Of a DNA stretch of 37,500 nt, positions 1-14,462 are shown piece by piece. Source of the stretch: Chrysomallon squamiferum (taxonomy: Eukaryota; Mollusca; Gastropoda; Neomphalida; Peltospiridae); contig CM022679.1 of assembly GCA_012295275.1 (NCBI GenBank), forward strand, positions 23,612,002 to 23,649,501, in the 5' to 3' direction. A program made the translations under genes and the position numbers. Position 1 is the stretch's first letter; each line of letters opens with the position of its first letter. The notes under the pieces were generated by a model. It was given only the letters and a program-made list of their open reading frames with translations. It made no database searches and was not told where the DNA came from.

Positions 1-1340
1 ACAATAGGGCGACTGCAGCATCAACAGCCAAAAAAGTAGAAAAAAATAAAAAAAATAAAAATTTGAACGTTAACGTGGATTTAAAAATACTTCTACGTAA
101 AATATCAATTACGGTAAAATCATTAAAAATTTCCAGGAGTTTCTACTAGATTTCCAGAAAGATAGCGCCATAAATAATACATTCACAATGAAGCGAATTT
201 CATAATGAAGAAGCAAAAAAAAAAAAAAAAAAAAATTCAGAACGTCTGTCGATAAATATATCTTATTATAAGCCGATGTATGCAAGGATTGGCAGTGCTT
301 TTGGATTATATAAACCTGTTTATAATTCAAACATAATTTCTTGATGGTAAAGAGAACTTAACTGTGTCATTCAGTTTTCCCAGAATAATAGTGAAAAATT
401 AATAACAAAATTAAAATAATTATTCCTGCAATTTGGCTATGTTTACAATTGAATTAACTCCCTTTTATGTTACACAAACTTAAAAACAAACAATCAAAAA
501 AAGATTATGTTTATAAAAATTCAAACAAAATAAAGAATTCATAAAACTTCTTCGTTATTGTAATTTGTTATGATGATTAATTAAGAAAATAATTTAATAA
601 TTTGACAAAAGTGATTGAACATGTAAATCAACAAAACCTTTTAAAAAATATTCGTATTAAATTGAACGTTCAGTCACGTTTGTGCTGGATGTGCAAATTT
701 TTGGATCTTATACCTAATTAACCAGACGAATAATCTTAGCATGAAAAAACTCCTACTAATTATTATTTTTATATTTTTATCATTAAAAATAATTATTTGT
801 TTTAAACAGTGTAAGGATGTTAGCAAGTTAAGAGAAGGTAAATGGTATTATTACTTTCACATTTTATTCAGAAGCTGGTGTCTGTATGCGAGCCCGGATC
901 CTTCTGGTCTGAAAAGGTGATGGCTTATGCAAAAGAACTAGCTTATAAATCAGCCACATATTAACTTAATGCGTCTGTGAGCATTAGTAATACGCACAGT
1001 TATGATCCGAGAATATTCCCAAGTCTACCAAAGAGTTTTAACTATTAAAACAGCAGGAATATTCAGTAAGACACCTGACAATGTGAGGATATCGCATATT
1101 ACACGTATGGAATTAAGCACAGATTTGTCTGCACAGTGTAAAAATACCTCGTGCTTATTATCATAGCAAACCATGTAGTGATTAGCTGTCTCACTGGAAA
1201 TGTATTTTTACTGACTGACACAAACACCTGGAGACTCCTGTGTGTTCTTACTGATTTTTTAATTAGAGATAACTCAGTTCTGTGTGGTGACATTCTGTAC
1301 GGAACAGTAATAGAATAAATTAGATTTAGTGGTTTGTTCT
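1..1340. other. AT-rich stretch without a supported gene
   Basis: Apart from the candidate frame at 741-920 this is low-GC sequence with A-runs (216-234) and no splice-consistent coding frame. Segment 860-1260 is somewhat less AT-biased but gives only short frames on both strands. Confidence 0.6.
741..920 (+). other. Candidate small secreted ORF or orphan first exon (59 codons)
   Basis: The frame opens MKKLLLIIIFIFLSLKIIIC, a convincing signal-peptide shape, then reads FKQCKDVSKLREG and ends at TGA 918-920. CKDVSKLREG loosely resembles CSDLKKLRKV at the start of the GON domain of the gene at 18815-24640. A GTAAAT donor-like site follows GAGAAG at 837. No further GON blocks were seen downstream on this strand. 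AT-rich DNA easily makes hydrophobic frames, so this is only a candidate. Confidence 0.22.
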
Positions 1341-1347
1341 CTCACGT

Positions 1348-1385
<38 letters not shown>

Positions 1386-1795
1386 ATATACATACAGATA
1401 CACACACACACATATACAGATACATACACACATATATTCATACACATACACAAACATAGACACACACAGATATATACAGAGATACACACTCACATATATA
1501 CACTCACAAATACACACACACATACATATACATAGATACACACACAAACACACACATATATATATATAACACAGATACATACATACACATACACATACAA
1601 ACAGATATACACACAGATACACTAACACATATGTATACACACAGATACATACACAAACATACAGACACACAGATATATTACAAATACAAACATACACACA
1701 CATATATACATACATAAATACACAGATACATACACGCACATACACACAGATATGTACATACATCTATGTATACACATATGCACTTGCACACAATT
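1348..1795. repeat. CA-rich degenerate minisatellite
   Basis: Begins as pure (CA)n and passes into loosely repeated ACACAGATAYACATACA units with TA interruptions. The minus-strand frames across it encode only cysteine, valine and tyrosine runs and are artefacts of the repeat. Confidence 0.9.
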
Positions 1796-1850
1796 CATGT
1801 CATATACACAAACGCGCTCATCAACATTTTCTTACATGTCCACATGGATA

Positions 1851-1853
<3 letters not shown>

Positions 1854-1943
<90 letters not shown>
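1854..1943. repeat. (CT)n microsatellite
   Basis: Uninterrupted CT dinucleotide tract of 90 bases. It lies 140 bases from a (GA)n tract of opposite orientation, so the two could pair in single-stranded form. Confidence 0.97.
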
Positions 1944-1946
<3 letters not shown>

Positions 1947-2080
1947 TAAGTTAATATCACTCTCAGAGGCAGAATACAAAATTTTTTTCGATAAATAATA
2001 GACTTACAAACTTCATTTTATTACAAATAAATAAATAAATAATAATAATAATAATCGATGACATAAATTTCATTCGTAAG

Positions 2081-2450
<370 letters not shown>

Positions 2451-2478
2451 AACGATGCCATTTGAGATGTTACCAGAA

Positions 2479-2535
2479 AGAGAGAGAGAGAGAAAGAGAA
2501 AGAGAGGGAGAGAGGGAGAGAGAGAGATAGAGAGA
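2479..2535. repeat. Impure (GA)n tract
   Basis: GA units mixed with AAAG and GGGA, following dispersed-repeat copy 1. Confidence 0.9.
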
Positions 2536-2770
2536 AGAAAGTATCGTGAAGAATTCGTAATAATTTATTTATTTGTTTATTAAGAACACATAATATCCAG
2601 ACAAAAACCAAAGTAGTAAAACAATCAGCAGAAATTTCGAACTCTATATATATATGATTAGTAAGAATCGCAAAACCAGATATTTATTTTATTTTGCCTT
2701 TGTTTTGTTTGGTTTGTTTTAAATTTTATACATGAACATGAATTTTTATTCTTAACTTATTTTAACAGAA

Positions 2771-2771
<1 letters not shown>

Positions 2772-2820
<49 letters not shown>

Positions 2821-2965
2821 TATAATGATGATGATGATGATAATGTAAGAACGTTTGTCCGTGAAAATCTTCTTCTTCTTCTTCTTTTACAAATCTTCTT
2901 CTTATTATTATTATTATCATCATCATCATCATCAACAACATCATCATCGTCACCATACTCAGAAA
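2772..2965. repeat. Trinucleotide repeat cluster
   Basis: (AAT)n, then (ATG)n, then (CTT)n, (ATT)n and (ATC)n in succession. Changing trinucleotide motifs in tandem are typical of this window. Confidence 0.93.
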
Positions 2966-2989
2966 AGAAGAAAACACAGGAGCCTTCGA

Positions 2990-3200
2990 TAAATCGCTGG
3001 CCTTAAGGGGAAGTAACTCACTGGCCGCACTGAGAAGGATTTAACTCCGAGATCTCAGCGTGTCGTTCTGACTAATGAATTACAAGCCGCTTCAAGTCAT
3101 TAATTCAATTTCCATACTAAATTTTTGTTTCTTCTTTTTCCTTTTTCCTTTTATTTTAATGTAATTAAGGCATTGAGATTTTTAAAATGACTTTAAAAAG

Positions 3201-3237
<37 letters not shown>

Positions 3238-3570
3238 TAAGAGCTGAATCATCAGAGATGTTAATGCCAAATGTTACAAAATTCGTCTGTGCTCGAACTT
3301 TTTTTCTTTTTCGTCCTTTGTTTTTGAAATATGCGATTACGTGTTCCACGCCCGATGGGAAATAATTAAACCAGATGCAAATGTGTACATTAGCGCCAAA
3401 TATTCACACGAGCTCACGTGCGTTTCGTTTCGTCTTTGTCTCTCCAGAGGCAGACGTAACCTCTTAAACGCGCGGGAAATGCCGCGCCTTCTGCTTGCCA
3501 CGGTTTCAGACTTGCATGTTTGTTCCAGACGATTTGCAATGACATTTTAACAACGGATTTGTCTCTGAAC
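2990..3570. other. Less AT-rich block with CpG, E-box and E2F-like motifs, no supported gene
   Basis: Segment 3340-3540 is richer in G+C and CpG than its surroundings. It contains the palindrome CACGTG at about 3415 and ACGCGCGGGAAAT around 3468, which resembles an E2F site. No spliceable frame with recognisable protein was found, so a regulatory role is only possible. A poly(A) run (3208-3235) lies upstream. Confidence 0.3.
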
Positions 3571-3894
3571 TGTAATATTAAAGTAAAAAAAGAGAGAGAG
3601 AGAGAAAAAAAAAATGACAAAAAAGAAAGTCAAAAGGAAAAAAAAAGAAAATAACTAAGCAACGAAGACATTCAAATTCTTTTTCCAAGAGTTCACTGCG
3701 ATTGGTCCATATATGTATTCAAGATAATCTGTATTATTATTGTTTTCTTATTTATTCATTTAAAAGAGCTTATCAGTAGACAGAACAAATATATATTCAA
3801 CAAAATTTAACGTCGCATACAAATTTACACAACAGTTTTAGTCGCTTCTGCAATTTCATATCGGCATTTATTCCTGTAAAATAATACTAATACT

Positions 3895-3896
3895 AA

Positions 3897-3973
<77 letters not shown>

Positions 3974-4134
3974 ATAATAATAATAATAAATGACTGATCC
4001 AATGTCAACTTTATTTAAAAGAACCAAGGAAATAATATTCGTATTTACATCTTTGAGCATCATTACTACACCAACAAACGCGAAAACATTTACTGTATTT
4101 TGAAAAAAAGACAAGAAATTTTTATTTATTTATT

Positions 4135-4170
<36 letters not shown>

Positions 4171-4200
4171 TTTTTTTTTTAATAACTCCATAAAGAAATG
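3895..4200. repeat. (CTA)n, then (TTTA)n and (TTA)n tracts
   Basis: Pure CTA triplets at about 3897-3972 pass into AAT triplets. TTTA and TTA tracts follow at 4121-4170, with a T-run after. Confidence 0.95.
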
Positions 4201-4328
4201 CACTTAAATATGTTTCTTTTTATTACTATTACGCATGTTTATGATGATGATGCATCATCATCATCATTAGTATTTATCATTCCATCATTAAATATTATTT
4301 ACTTTATTCTAGATAAAATATTAACAAA

Positions 4329-4340
4329 ATATATATATAT

Positions 4341-4386
<46 letters not shown>

Positions 4387-4411
4387 TGTATGTATGTATG
4401 TATGTATGTAT
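4329..4411. repeat. (TA)n to (TATG)n compound microsatellite
   Basis: TA dinucleotides change without a break into about 13 TATG tetramers. Confidence 0.97.
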
Positions 4412-4698
4412 GTTATCTACTTTAACCCATTTTACTTCCGGGCACAGGGAGAATTTTTATCGACGTGATAAATCGTTTGACGTCAGTATTCCATAAAGAC
4501 TTGAAATATCACAAAGTGCAATATCATTTTATCTATTTGTCTGATTTTCCTTGTATCTATGTTCACGTGACAACAAGATTATCTAGTATGTTAGAAGTGT
4601 ATTGATCTTGTTGTGAACTTCGCGTTCTCATTCTGTAACAGCCGTCAGCGGAGTGTACTGAGCGAAAAAAAGAACATCACCAGATTAATGCTGAAATA
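4412..4698. other. Short unique segment without a gene
   Basis: Complex sequence between repeats. It contains the palindromic CRE-like octamer TGACGTCA at 4478-4485. No frame of note. Confidence 0.5.
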
Positions 4699-4701
4699 GA
4701 T

Positions 4702-4732
<31 letters not shown>

Positions 4733-4766
4733 TCTATCTATCTATTTATCTGTCTTTCTAGCTATC

Positions 4767-4812
<46 letters not shown>

Positions 4813-4967
4813 GTTATTAGTATTATTTTGTTTTGTTTTGTTTTGTTATTCATTGGCTATGTTTGTACGTATTTATTTATTTTGTCGTTTCATTCATTCA
4901 TTTTATTTTTCAGTTTTTGTTTAATTGCTTAGTTATCACAAGTACAATAATAACAATAATAATAATA

Positions 4968-5022
<55 letters not shown>
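4699..5022. repeat. (TTTA)n, (TTA)n and (GT)n cluster
   Basis: TTTA tetramers, TTA triplets at about 4776-4811, TTTTG units at 4826-4846, then about 22 GT dinucleotides at 4977-5020. Confidence 0.95.
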
Positions 5023-5025
<3 letters not shown>

Positions 5026-5510
5026 GTTTCCTTTCCTTTTATTTTATTGATTATTTTATTCTTCCAAAAAAAGCGGGGCCAGAAATAACGACTCTACCTT
5101 ACTTGTCATTAATATCAAAATAAAAGCAAATTTCTTTAAAACAATAAAATATTCACGATTACTGTCCAAATATTTTTTTTTTAGGAAAATTTGAAAATCG
5201 TATAATAACCTAACAATGACAGTTCTGTTCAAATTTTAATATCAACAATCTCATGTGACACAAAGAACATTAAAAGAAGAAGAAGAAAAAAAAACCGTCT
5301 CAACATACAATCTGTGCAAATTTGAATGTAACGTGCAAAATTTCATAAAATATCGAAATACCTAATTCTAGACAATGAAAATTATTGTTAACTGTGCCAT
5401 GGTAACAGGGCAGAGTTCACAGACAGGCTTTGTTCACGTTACAAGACAATTACGAATTCCCAAACTCTTCGTTTCAATTGAACTTAAAGTTCATTATGAT
5501 TTCTGCGGTT
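5023..5510. other. AT-rich unique stretch, nothing recognised
   Basis: No frame with domain-like content and no splice-supported exon was seen. Confidence 0.5.
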
Positions 5511-5760
5511 AAAATAATAATGATGAAGACGACGACGATGATGATGATGATGATGATGATAATAAGAAGAAGAAGAAGAAGTAAAACAACAATAACAAAC
5601 ACGACGACGACAAGAATAACAGTAATAACAACAACAACAACATAATAATAATAAAGACACACGAAGAAATTATTACATAAAAAAAGAAACAAACAATAAA
5701 TAAGTAAGTAAACAAACAAACAAATAAACAGATAATGAATCAATACAAATTAATGAGGAA
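5511..5760. repeat. Mixed trinucleotide and tetranucleotide repeats
   Basis: GAC/GAT, AAG, AAC and AAT triplets followed by AAAC/AAAT-type units. The long frames on both strands here are repeat translations. Confidence 0.9.
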
Positions 5761-6097
5761 ACAATAACAATAAATATTAAATAGGAGTTAATGTATGATT
5801 TACACGCGTTAGGTTTACTATTTAAAATATATGAAAACACATTATCTCTAAGAGGAACGTGTAGATATGTCTGTGTATGGCTGGAATGGTTGAAAATTGT
5901 CTATCAGACTTGAAAATCGATTGCTCTCCTAGGACAGTGAAAAGAAATTAATATCGCTTCTAGTGTACGTGACTGGAATGAAGTTTTTATCAATATCTAA
6001 GACATGATATTAAATAGTTTTTCGAAATTGTATATATTTGTGATAAGTGTAAATGTTATTATTAAAGTTTATAAGTGGGTGTTGATGAGTGAGATGT

Positions 6098-6100
<3 letters not shown>
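5761..6100. other. Unique AT-rich stretch, nothing recognised
   Basis: Complex sequence without a coding frame over 60 codons that is not repeat-derived. Confidence 0.5.
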
Positions 6101-6193
<93 letters not shown>

Positions 6194-6338
6194 AGTGAAT
6201 AGTTATGCAGTTATGCAGAGAGAGAGAGAGATCAGTGAATAGTTATGCAGTTATGCAGAGAGAGAGAGAGAGATCAGTGAATAGTTATGCAGTTATGCAG
6301 AGAGAGAGAGAGAGAGATCAGTGAATAGTTATGCAGTT

Positions 6339-6402
<64 letters not shown>
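6101..6402. repeat. (GA)n with four stepwise-growing interspersed units
   Basis: A 90-base GA tract is followed by four identical 28-base units (ATCAGTGAATAGTTATGCAG plus TTATGCAG) starting at 6191, 6231, 6273 and 6317. The spacing is 40, 42 and 44, so each GA spacer is one dinucleotide longer than the one before. The last runs into another GA tract ending near 6402. The unit itself contains AGTTATGC twice. Confidence 0.95.
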
Positions 6403-6405
<3 letters not shown>

Positions 6406-7103
6406 GACAAACAGATAGACAGACAGAGTGAGAATTCTAAAAAAAACAAAAACAACAAGCAATAGTTTGAATCACAAAAGAATAATAACAAAATCCCCTG
6501 CAGTGATTTTATTCTTTTCAGACAAACAATAATTGATTTTCTTTCACATGAAACCATAAATAACTATAAAAAAATGTTCAAATCAGAAAACAGAAAGAAA
6601 ACTTAATACATAATGCATTAATACAAAAATTAAAATAAAACCCCCACATTAATTCTGTCTGTTACGGTTATAGTATTTTGACATAAATGGATATTAAATG
6701 TCAAGCAGATGATATATATAATTTTTTTATTTTTTAATATGTTCGATGGAGAAAGCCTGCTGTTTTCACTGGAAAGGTTACTTTTTATCGATTACCGGCC
6801 CAAAAGATCGAACACTATACAAAAAAGACAGATTTTTTTAAGGGTTATAAGTTTCAAAATATAAAAGCTGGGGGAAAAAATAAAAATGAATTAAAGCGAA
6901 TGCAAATAGAAAACAAAAAAGAGTTAAGTTAATAAAGGAACACAGGATTTTGATCAATATTATAAAAGAAAAACAAAATAAAAACAAAAGAACAATAAAA
7001 AAAATATATATATATATATATATATATTAAACAAACAAGCAAAAATGAGGAATAAAATAAAATCAATAAATAAATAAATAATTTAAATAATAAAAATGTA
7101 ATA

Positions 7104-7135
<32 letters not shown>

Positions 7136-7640
7136 GACGAAGAAGAAGAAGAAGAAGAAGAAGAAGAAAAAAAAGTAAAGAAAATAAAAAAAAACAAAAT
7201 AAACAGAAAAAAAAAAAAACACACCAAAAAATTCAAAAAATTTAAAAAGAAAGAAAAACAGAAAAATGGCGTCTGTCCTAAGAGTTAGCAAAAAGATGTT
7301 CATTACAGAACGAATTTAAATCGATTTCTTTACGCGCTGTAAACTTGAAACAGGCACGTACAATAAAAAGCTCGTAAACTAGCTTTTCCAGATCCCAGTC
7401 GGAGTAGCAGGTTTCTGAAATTACGTCTGACCGCTGACATAACACAGCATTTCAAGGCTGGGTCAATCAATGTTTGGCGAAAGTTAATCAAATTTATTTT
7501 TGGCAGAATGAATAAAGGAAAAAAAAAATATTAAAAAAAAAGAAAGAAAACTGAATTAAAGAACGAAAGAATTGAGCAATATTTAACAAAATATATACCC
7601 ATATATACGCACTTAACTGGAATATTAATTAATTAATTAA
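6403..7640. other. A-rich stretch without a gene, with short TA, AAT and AAG tracts
   Basis: Contains (TA)n at 7004-7027, (AAT)n at about 7105-7133 and (AAG)n at 7139-7168. The long minus-strand phenylalanine-rich frame across 6929-7303 is a translation of these tracts. Segment 7310-7480 is complex but shows no exon. Confidence 0.55.
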
Positions 7641-7706
7641 TTAACTAATTTATTATTTTTATTATTGTTGATGTTGTTGTTATTATTTTTATTATTGTTG
7701 ATGTTG

Positions 7707-7756
<50 letters not shown>
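7641..7756. repeat. 30-bp direct repeat inside a TTA tract
   Basis: A 30-base block beginning TATTATTTTTATTATTG and ending TTGATGTTGTTGT occurs twice in immediate tandem, then passes into pure (TTA)n. Confidence 0.9.
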
Positions 7757-7758
<2 letters not shown>

Positions 7759-7832
7759 AGATTAAACTGTTACCATAAAACCGCGCTCTCCACTAAACGC
7801 CAAACCAGCTAACTTTAATAATAATATATCAA

Positions 7833-8130
7833 ACATACATACAGACACACACTCACACCATACACACAGACACACACTCTCACTCATTCACACAGACACA
7901 CTCACACTCACACCCATACACACACACAGACACTCTCACACTCACACCCATACACACACACAGACACACTCTCACTCATACACACTCACAAGCATAGACA
8001 CTCACACACACAAACACACTCACACTCACACCCATACACACACAGACACTCTCACACTCACACTCATACCCACACACACTCACACTCACACACATATACA
8101 CACAGACACACACGCACACAGACATACAAC
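7833..8130. repeat. CA-rich minisatellite
   Basis: Repeated CACTCTCACACTCACACCCA followed by ACACACACAGA, with variable spacing between unit starts. Interrupted and clearly degenerate. Confidence 0.88.
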
Positions 8131-8595
8131 GAAGACTATGTAACAACGCGAATATTAGCAGATACTCATACGTTTACACGGAGCATTAACTAGAATAGGT
8201 AACAGATCAACATGGCCTCTGACAAGATTCGACCCTAGAAGCGTCTCGTTCACGTTGTGTCATGCTGTGTCACGCTGTTAGTTAATTATCTGTTACGTCT
8301 TCAAGTTTTCCATTACGTTTTAAATTGAAGTCATCACGTAAAGGTCAGACACTGTATCCTTTAGTTAACACGGCCAGGCATGTCACGTGACATAGAGTAA
8401 TTTACTTACTGATTACACATTTGCATGACAAATAACCTAATTAATTTCCTTAATGAGTATCGCTATTAGAGGAAGTACTTTATATAATAAAATGATTATA
8501 TTAACCACCCCCCTCATAGTAACATTAAATAAATAAATAAACAAAACAAAATAAATATGATTGTTTTTGGATTCGCGATTCCATTATATTTAAAA

Positions 8596-8634
<39 letters not shown>

Positions 8635-9400
8635 AAGAAAAGAAGAGGGAAAAACGATATTCCTTATTATGGTGAAAATATATAAATAAATAAGAAAAGA
8701 AACAACAATAGCTATGTAATCATTTTAAAAAAGTAAAACAAACCAAAAAAAAATAAAAATAAAAAATAAAACAAAACAAAACAAAACAAAAAAAAAAGAA
8801 AGAAAGAGAGAAAGAAAAACAACAACTGCAAACAAAGAATATAAACCAACAACAAAAGAACAAAATAATAACAATAACAATACAACTGGCAAAACAAAAT
8901 AACAACAATAATAACAAGTAATAATGTTATATTGTTACACTGAACTGGTTACAAACAATTTACGTATATTGTACATATGAGAATACATATGAGAATAATA
9001 CAACAACAATAGTAATAACAATAATAAAACCCACAGACTGTTATATAAATATCATTAACATCTCTTTCACTCTGCAAACGTCAAAATCCATTTCCTAGAC
9101 TTCAGTTTCACGAAATGCAATTAATTTAGTCACTTCCCTGAAATGAATTTGAATAAAAAGAAAGACAATAAAAGACATCTCAAAGTACGGGGACATTATC
9201 ATCGCGATCAGACAATCGATTTCTCATCACATTGATCTAGATTTGGGCCGTCCTTCTTGTCTATTTCACAGCCGATGTTGATGCAGAATCTGCTCCCAGC
9301 TCGTTGGATTACCACGCGACTGGCAAGAATATTTCAGTTATAACCGATTGCGTAGTCACGTGATGAAGTAACCTCTGTTTACCTCAGAGTGACAGATGAA
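8131..9400. other. Gene-free stretch: unique segments around A-rich runs
   Basis: Segments 8140-8480 and 9050-9400 are complex but carry no long frame or splice-flanked exon that I recognise. A poly(A) run lies at about 8601-8632 and A-rich low-complexity sequence at 8720-8930. Confidence 0.5.
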
Positions 9401-10330
9401 TTTATTCATTGTGCTTCTTTGATAAATTATTCTCGATTTCGAGATTACGAATCTTTTTTTTTTATTTTTATTTTTTTATTTTTATTTTTTTATATGTCAT
9501 TTCCCTGGCCTTTTCTAACCCGAGACTGTTAGAATTCTTGATTTTTCTACCAGTTATAATTATTATGTTCTTTGTGATAGAATTTCAAATATGGCCTCGA
9601 TGGCTTGTTAAAATTATTGTTCACATGGAAGATTCCTGGGTGGCTATATTTCTACAGAATGTAAACTGTGGTCTTGGAGTCGCATCCATATCGGGAATTT
9701 ATGATCTACTGATACTACACAGAGCTTTAGATTATGCACTAACATACCAATATATATATATATCTAAGCAAAGTAATTATACTATGCCTTTATTTTCAAT
9801 GCTAAGATCCCTGTATGGCCTCTTCTGTCTATACTTAGTAGCTTCATCCTCCAGTTAGATAGCAGCATCCAGTAATCGAATCAGTAGCTTATTCGGATCA
9901 AAGGCAGCTCGTTTCTCGGTCTGGACCCAGTAATAAAGATGCTAGACCTTTAAATCCAGGAGTTACGTCCCGGAATCGACGAATTCTTATTTGATACTGA
10001 GACCGAATCGCAGTGTAGAAGGATTGGTCTTTACTTGTACTAGACAGTTATGGTCCAAGGTATCCAATACAGACTCTGCTGCCTTCATTTGTATCAAAAC
10101 TTATGGTCCAAGACTGCAATTCTGAACAGACTTTGTAGTCTTCTCTTATTGTAGACATTGTCTCAGGAATAGCGTCCAAGTAATTACTGTCTGGCCTGCG
10201 ACCATTGTGTTTTTTTCTGTGACAAGGATCATACAAGGATTATGCCCCTAAACAATGATTAAATTAAAAGGTTCACTATTTTTTCACACTAACTTTAGAA
10301 TCTCTGCGAAAGCCTTGACGTCAGTAGACT
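9401..10330. other. Moderately complex segment, possibly decayed repeat or pseudogene
   Basis: Less AT-biased than its surroundings. A 149-codon plus frame (9409-9858) starts in a T-rich tract and shows no recognisable domain, and a 62-codon minus frame lies at 10048-10236. A roughly 52-base near-repeat occurs at 10048-10150, where TTATGGTCCAAG appears twice. The segment ends near a TGACGTCA octamer at 10316-10323. I cannot assign it. Confidence 0.3.
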
Positions 10331-10570
10331 AAGTATACAGATTTTTTAAATTTTTTTTTTTTTTTGGACATATTAGAGAGGCAAATACGTATATGCAAGC
10401 AATGAAATAACAAATACGTCAAAAGAATACCGAAGTAGGTTTAAAACAAATATTGTTCACTGATATTATATTAATAAATGTTTATTTATTTTTTGTTGTT
10501 TTGTTGTTTATGTATATGAAGTTTGTATGAAAAGAATAAAGACAAAGTATGTTGTGAATTTTTATTTGGA

Positions 10571-11421
<851 letters not shown>

Positions 11422-11636
11422 TAAAAAAAAGAATGAATAAAAAATGTAATGAAGGAATATAAAAATAAAAAATAATACAGATTATAATAAAGTTAATTTA
11501 TTATTGCAGTTCTGAATGAAATCCAGTGTTAGAATGACATTATCTGGAGAGCGAAAGAGAGATGTGAAGATAGAGAGAGCGAACGAGAAACAGAGACGTA
11601 AACATTCGTACACTTGTCTATAGATAATTTTATAAT

Positions 11637-11642
11637 CTTGTA

Positions 11643-11686
<44 letters not shown>
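11637..11686. repeat. (TA)n microsatellite
   Basis: TA dinucleotides with one TATG interruption near the start. Confidence 0.95.
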
Positions 11687-11689
<3 letters not shown>

Positions 11690-12760
11690 GAGAGTGTGTA
11701 TGTGTTTATAAAGCGAGAGAGAGAATAGAAAAAAATAATTACAAGAAACATTTAGACTTTATAAAATACTTTCGTTATTATTGTGTAACACATCTGTGTC
11801 TCTGACTCACACAGACAACAGCTGTGTTTCATATTTCAAAATCTCCACCAACTTCTTTCCTTACACCACATTTTTCTGTGTACGTCCGTGTTTCTGTCTG
11901 TCAGTGAGATAGTTATTAGACGAAAATACACGACATATTTCTCCACCGTAAATACCTGTTATTATTACTTTCAGAGCGAGAAACACGTGGTGTGTAGATA
12001 GTTATGGAATGTTTGGTAAACACTGGTGTTGATATGAAGGATCATCCACCATTGTATGTAATCTATTGTCAGTACAAGACTGATAACAAAACCCTCACGT
12101 GGTTACATGTTTACAGGTTACACTCCTCAAAATAACACTGGAGTTTTTGTTTTTGCTTTTTTTGTTTTGTTGTTTTTTGTTTTTTTTACTTTAATGCAAC
12201 TTTGTAAATGATAGATCAGATGGTGAAAGAGTCGGTCGAGTTTAAAATAATATATCTACAGACATATTCGTTCTGCCTACCTACATATATATATATATAT
12301 GCATACACACATACACACACAGACAGATATATAAAAGTACATGAAATCATGCCTACATACACTAAAATACATTCATAATGAAATTAAATAATGTTTTAAT
12401 CTTTGGTAGTATCTTTGTAAGTATAATTTTCTTGCTAATGTTTATAACAAAGAAGAAAATTAATAAAAAAAAAAAAAAAAAAAAAAAAGAAACAAAAGTC
12501 TTGAAAATAGGACGTTAAAAGTTAAAATAAGAGAATCAAGTAAGGAAAAACAAGGATGAATGATAGTGCGTCACCTTGACAGCAGAGAAAAAGTAATCAT
12601 CACACTTGTAAATCTGTTTATGACTGTTAAACTGCCGTCTTCAAACACTATCACATTATCTTGACGCGTTCCCAGCTAAAAATACGTTTACAAACAAACG
12701 GCAACTGTTTTTTCTTTTCATAGCTGAGCTTACACATAATCTACTGAATGCAGATTACGA
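11687..12760. other. Gene-free stretch, nothing recognised
   Basis: Complex AT-rich sequence with a T/G-rich run (12140-12190), a short TA tract (12284-12300) and a poly(A) run (12468-12488). No coding evidence. Confidence 0.5.
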
Positions 12761-12778
12761 AGAGAGAGAGAGAGAGAG

Positions 12779-12866
<88 letters not shown>
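12761..12866. repeat. (GA)n microsatellite heading dispersed-repeat copy 2
   Basis: GA tract with one AACG interruption at about 12779. It passes directly into the CAATAATAAAA start shared with copy 1. Confidence 0.96.
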
Positions 12867-12867
<1 letters not shown>

Positions 12868-13072
12868 AATAATAAAAAAGATGTCTGTCTGACAAATGTG
12901 TTTAAATATTATATTTCTGATACGTGTTTTCAGTGAGACTGCCTACTCACTGTTTCACTTCCCACCACACTGTATGCCCTCCCACCATACTGCATGCTCT
13001 CCCGACATGCTGTTATGGCAGATACGTACTGTATGAATGACATGTATCAAGATAAAACTACATTTCAGAAAT
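12867..13072. repeat. Dispersed repeat, copy 2, with three 20-bp tandem units
   Basis: Same orientation as 2193-2450 with only scattered substitutions. It carries three instead of five internal 20-bp CCTCCCACCATACTG-type units and a short deletion after GTCTGTCTGAC. Similarity ends at AGAAATCTAT. Confidence 0.85.
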
Positions 13073-13162
13073 CTATATATGTATCTGTGTGCTTATTTGT
13101 GTTTGTGTTCTTAATGACACACAAACACACACAACACACACATATATAGGTAGATAGATAGG

Positions 13163-14255
<1,093 letters not shown>

Positions 14256-14317
<62 letters not shown>

Positions 14318-14462
14318 GATGAGAACAATAACAAAAGAAAATAATAATAATAACAAGAAGATGATGATGATAAGAGTAGTAGTGGTAGTAGTGGTAGTGG
14401 TAGTAGTAGTAGTAGTGGTGGTGATGGTGGTGATGTAGTAATAGTAATAATAATAATAAATA
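14256..14462. repeat. (AAC)n, poly(A), (AAT)n, (GTA/GTG)n cluster
   Basis: Run of changing triplet repeats. The overlapping frames (poly-N, poly-K, poly-V) are repeat artefacts. Confidence 0.93.

Noticed and set aside
1326-1763. Long minus-strand frame rich in C, V and Y
   Set aside because: Translation of the CA-rich minisatellite; no domain, splice site or leader.
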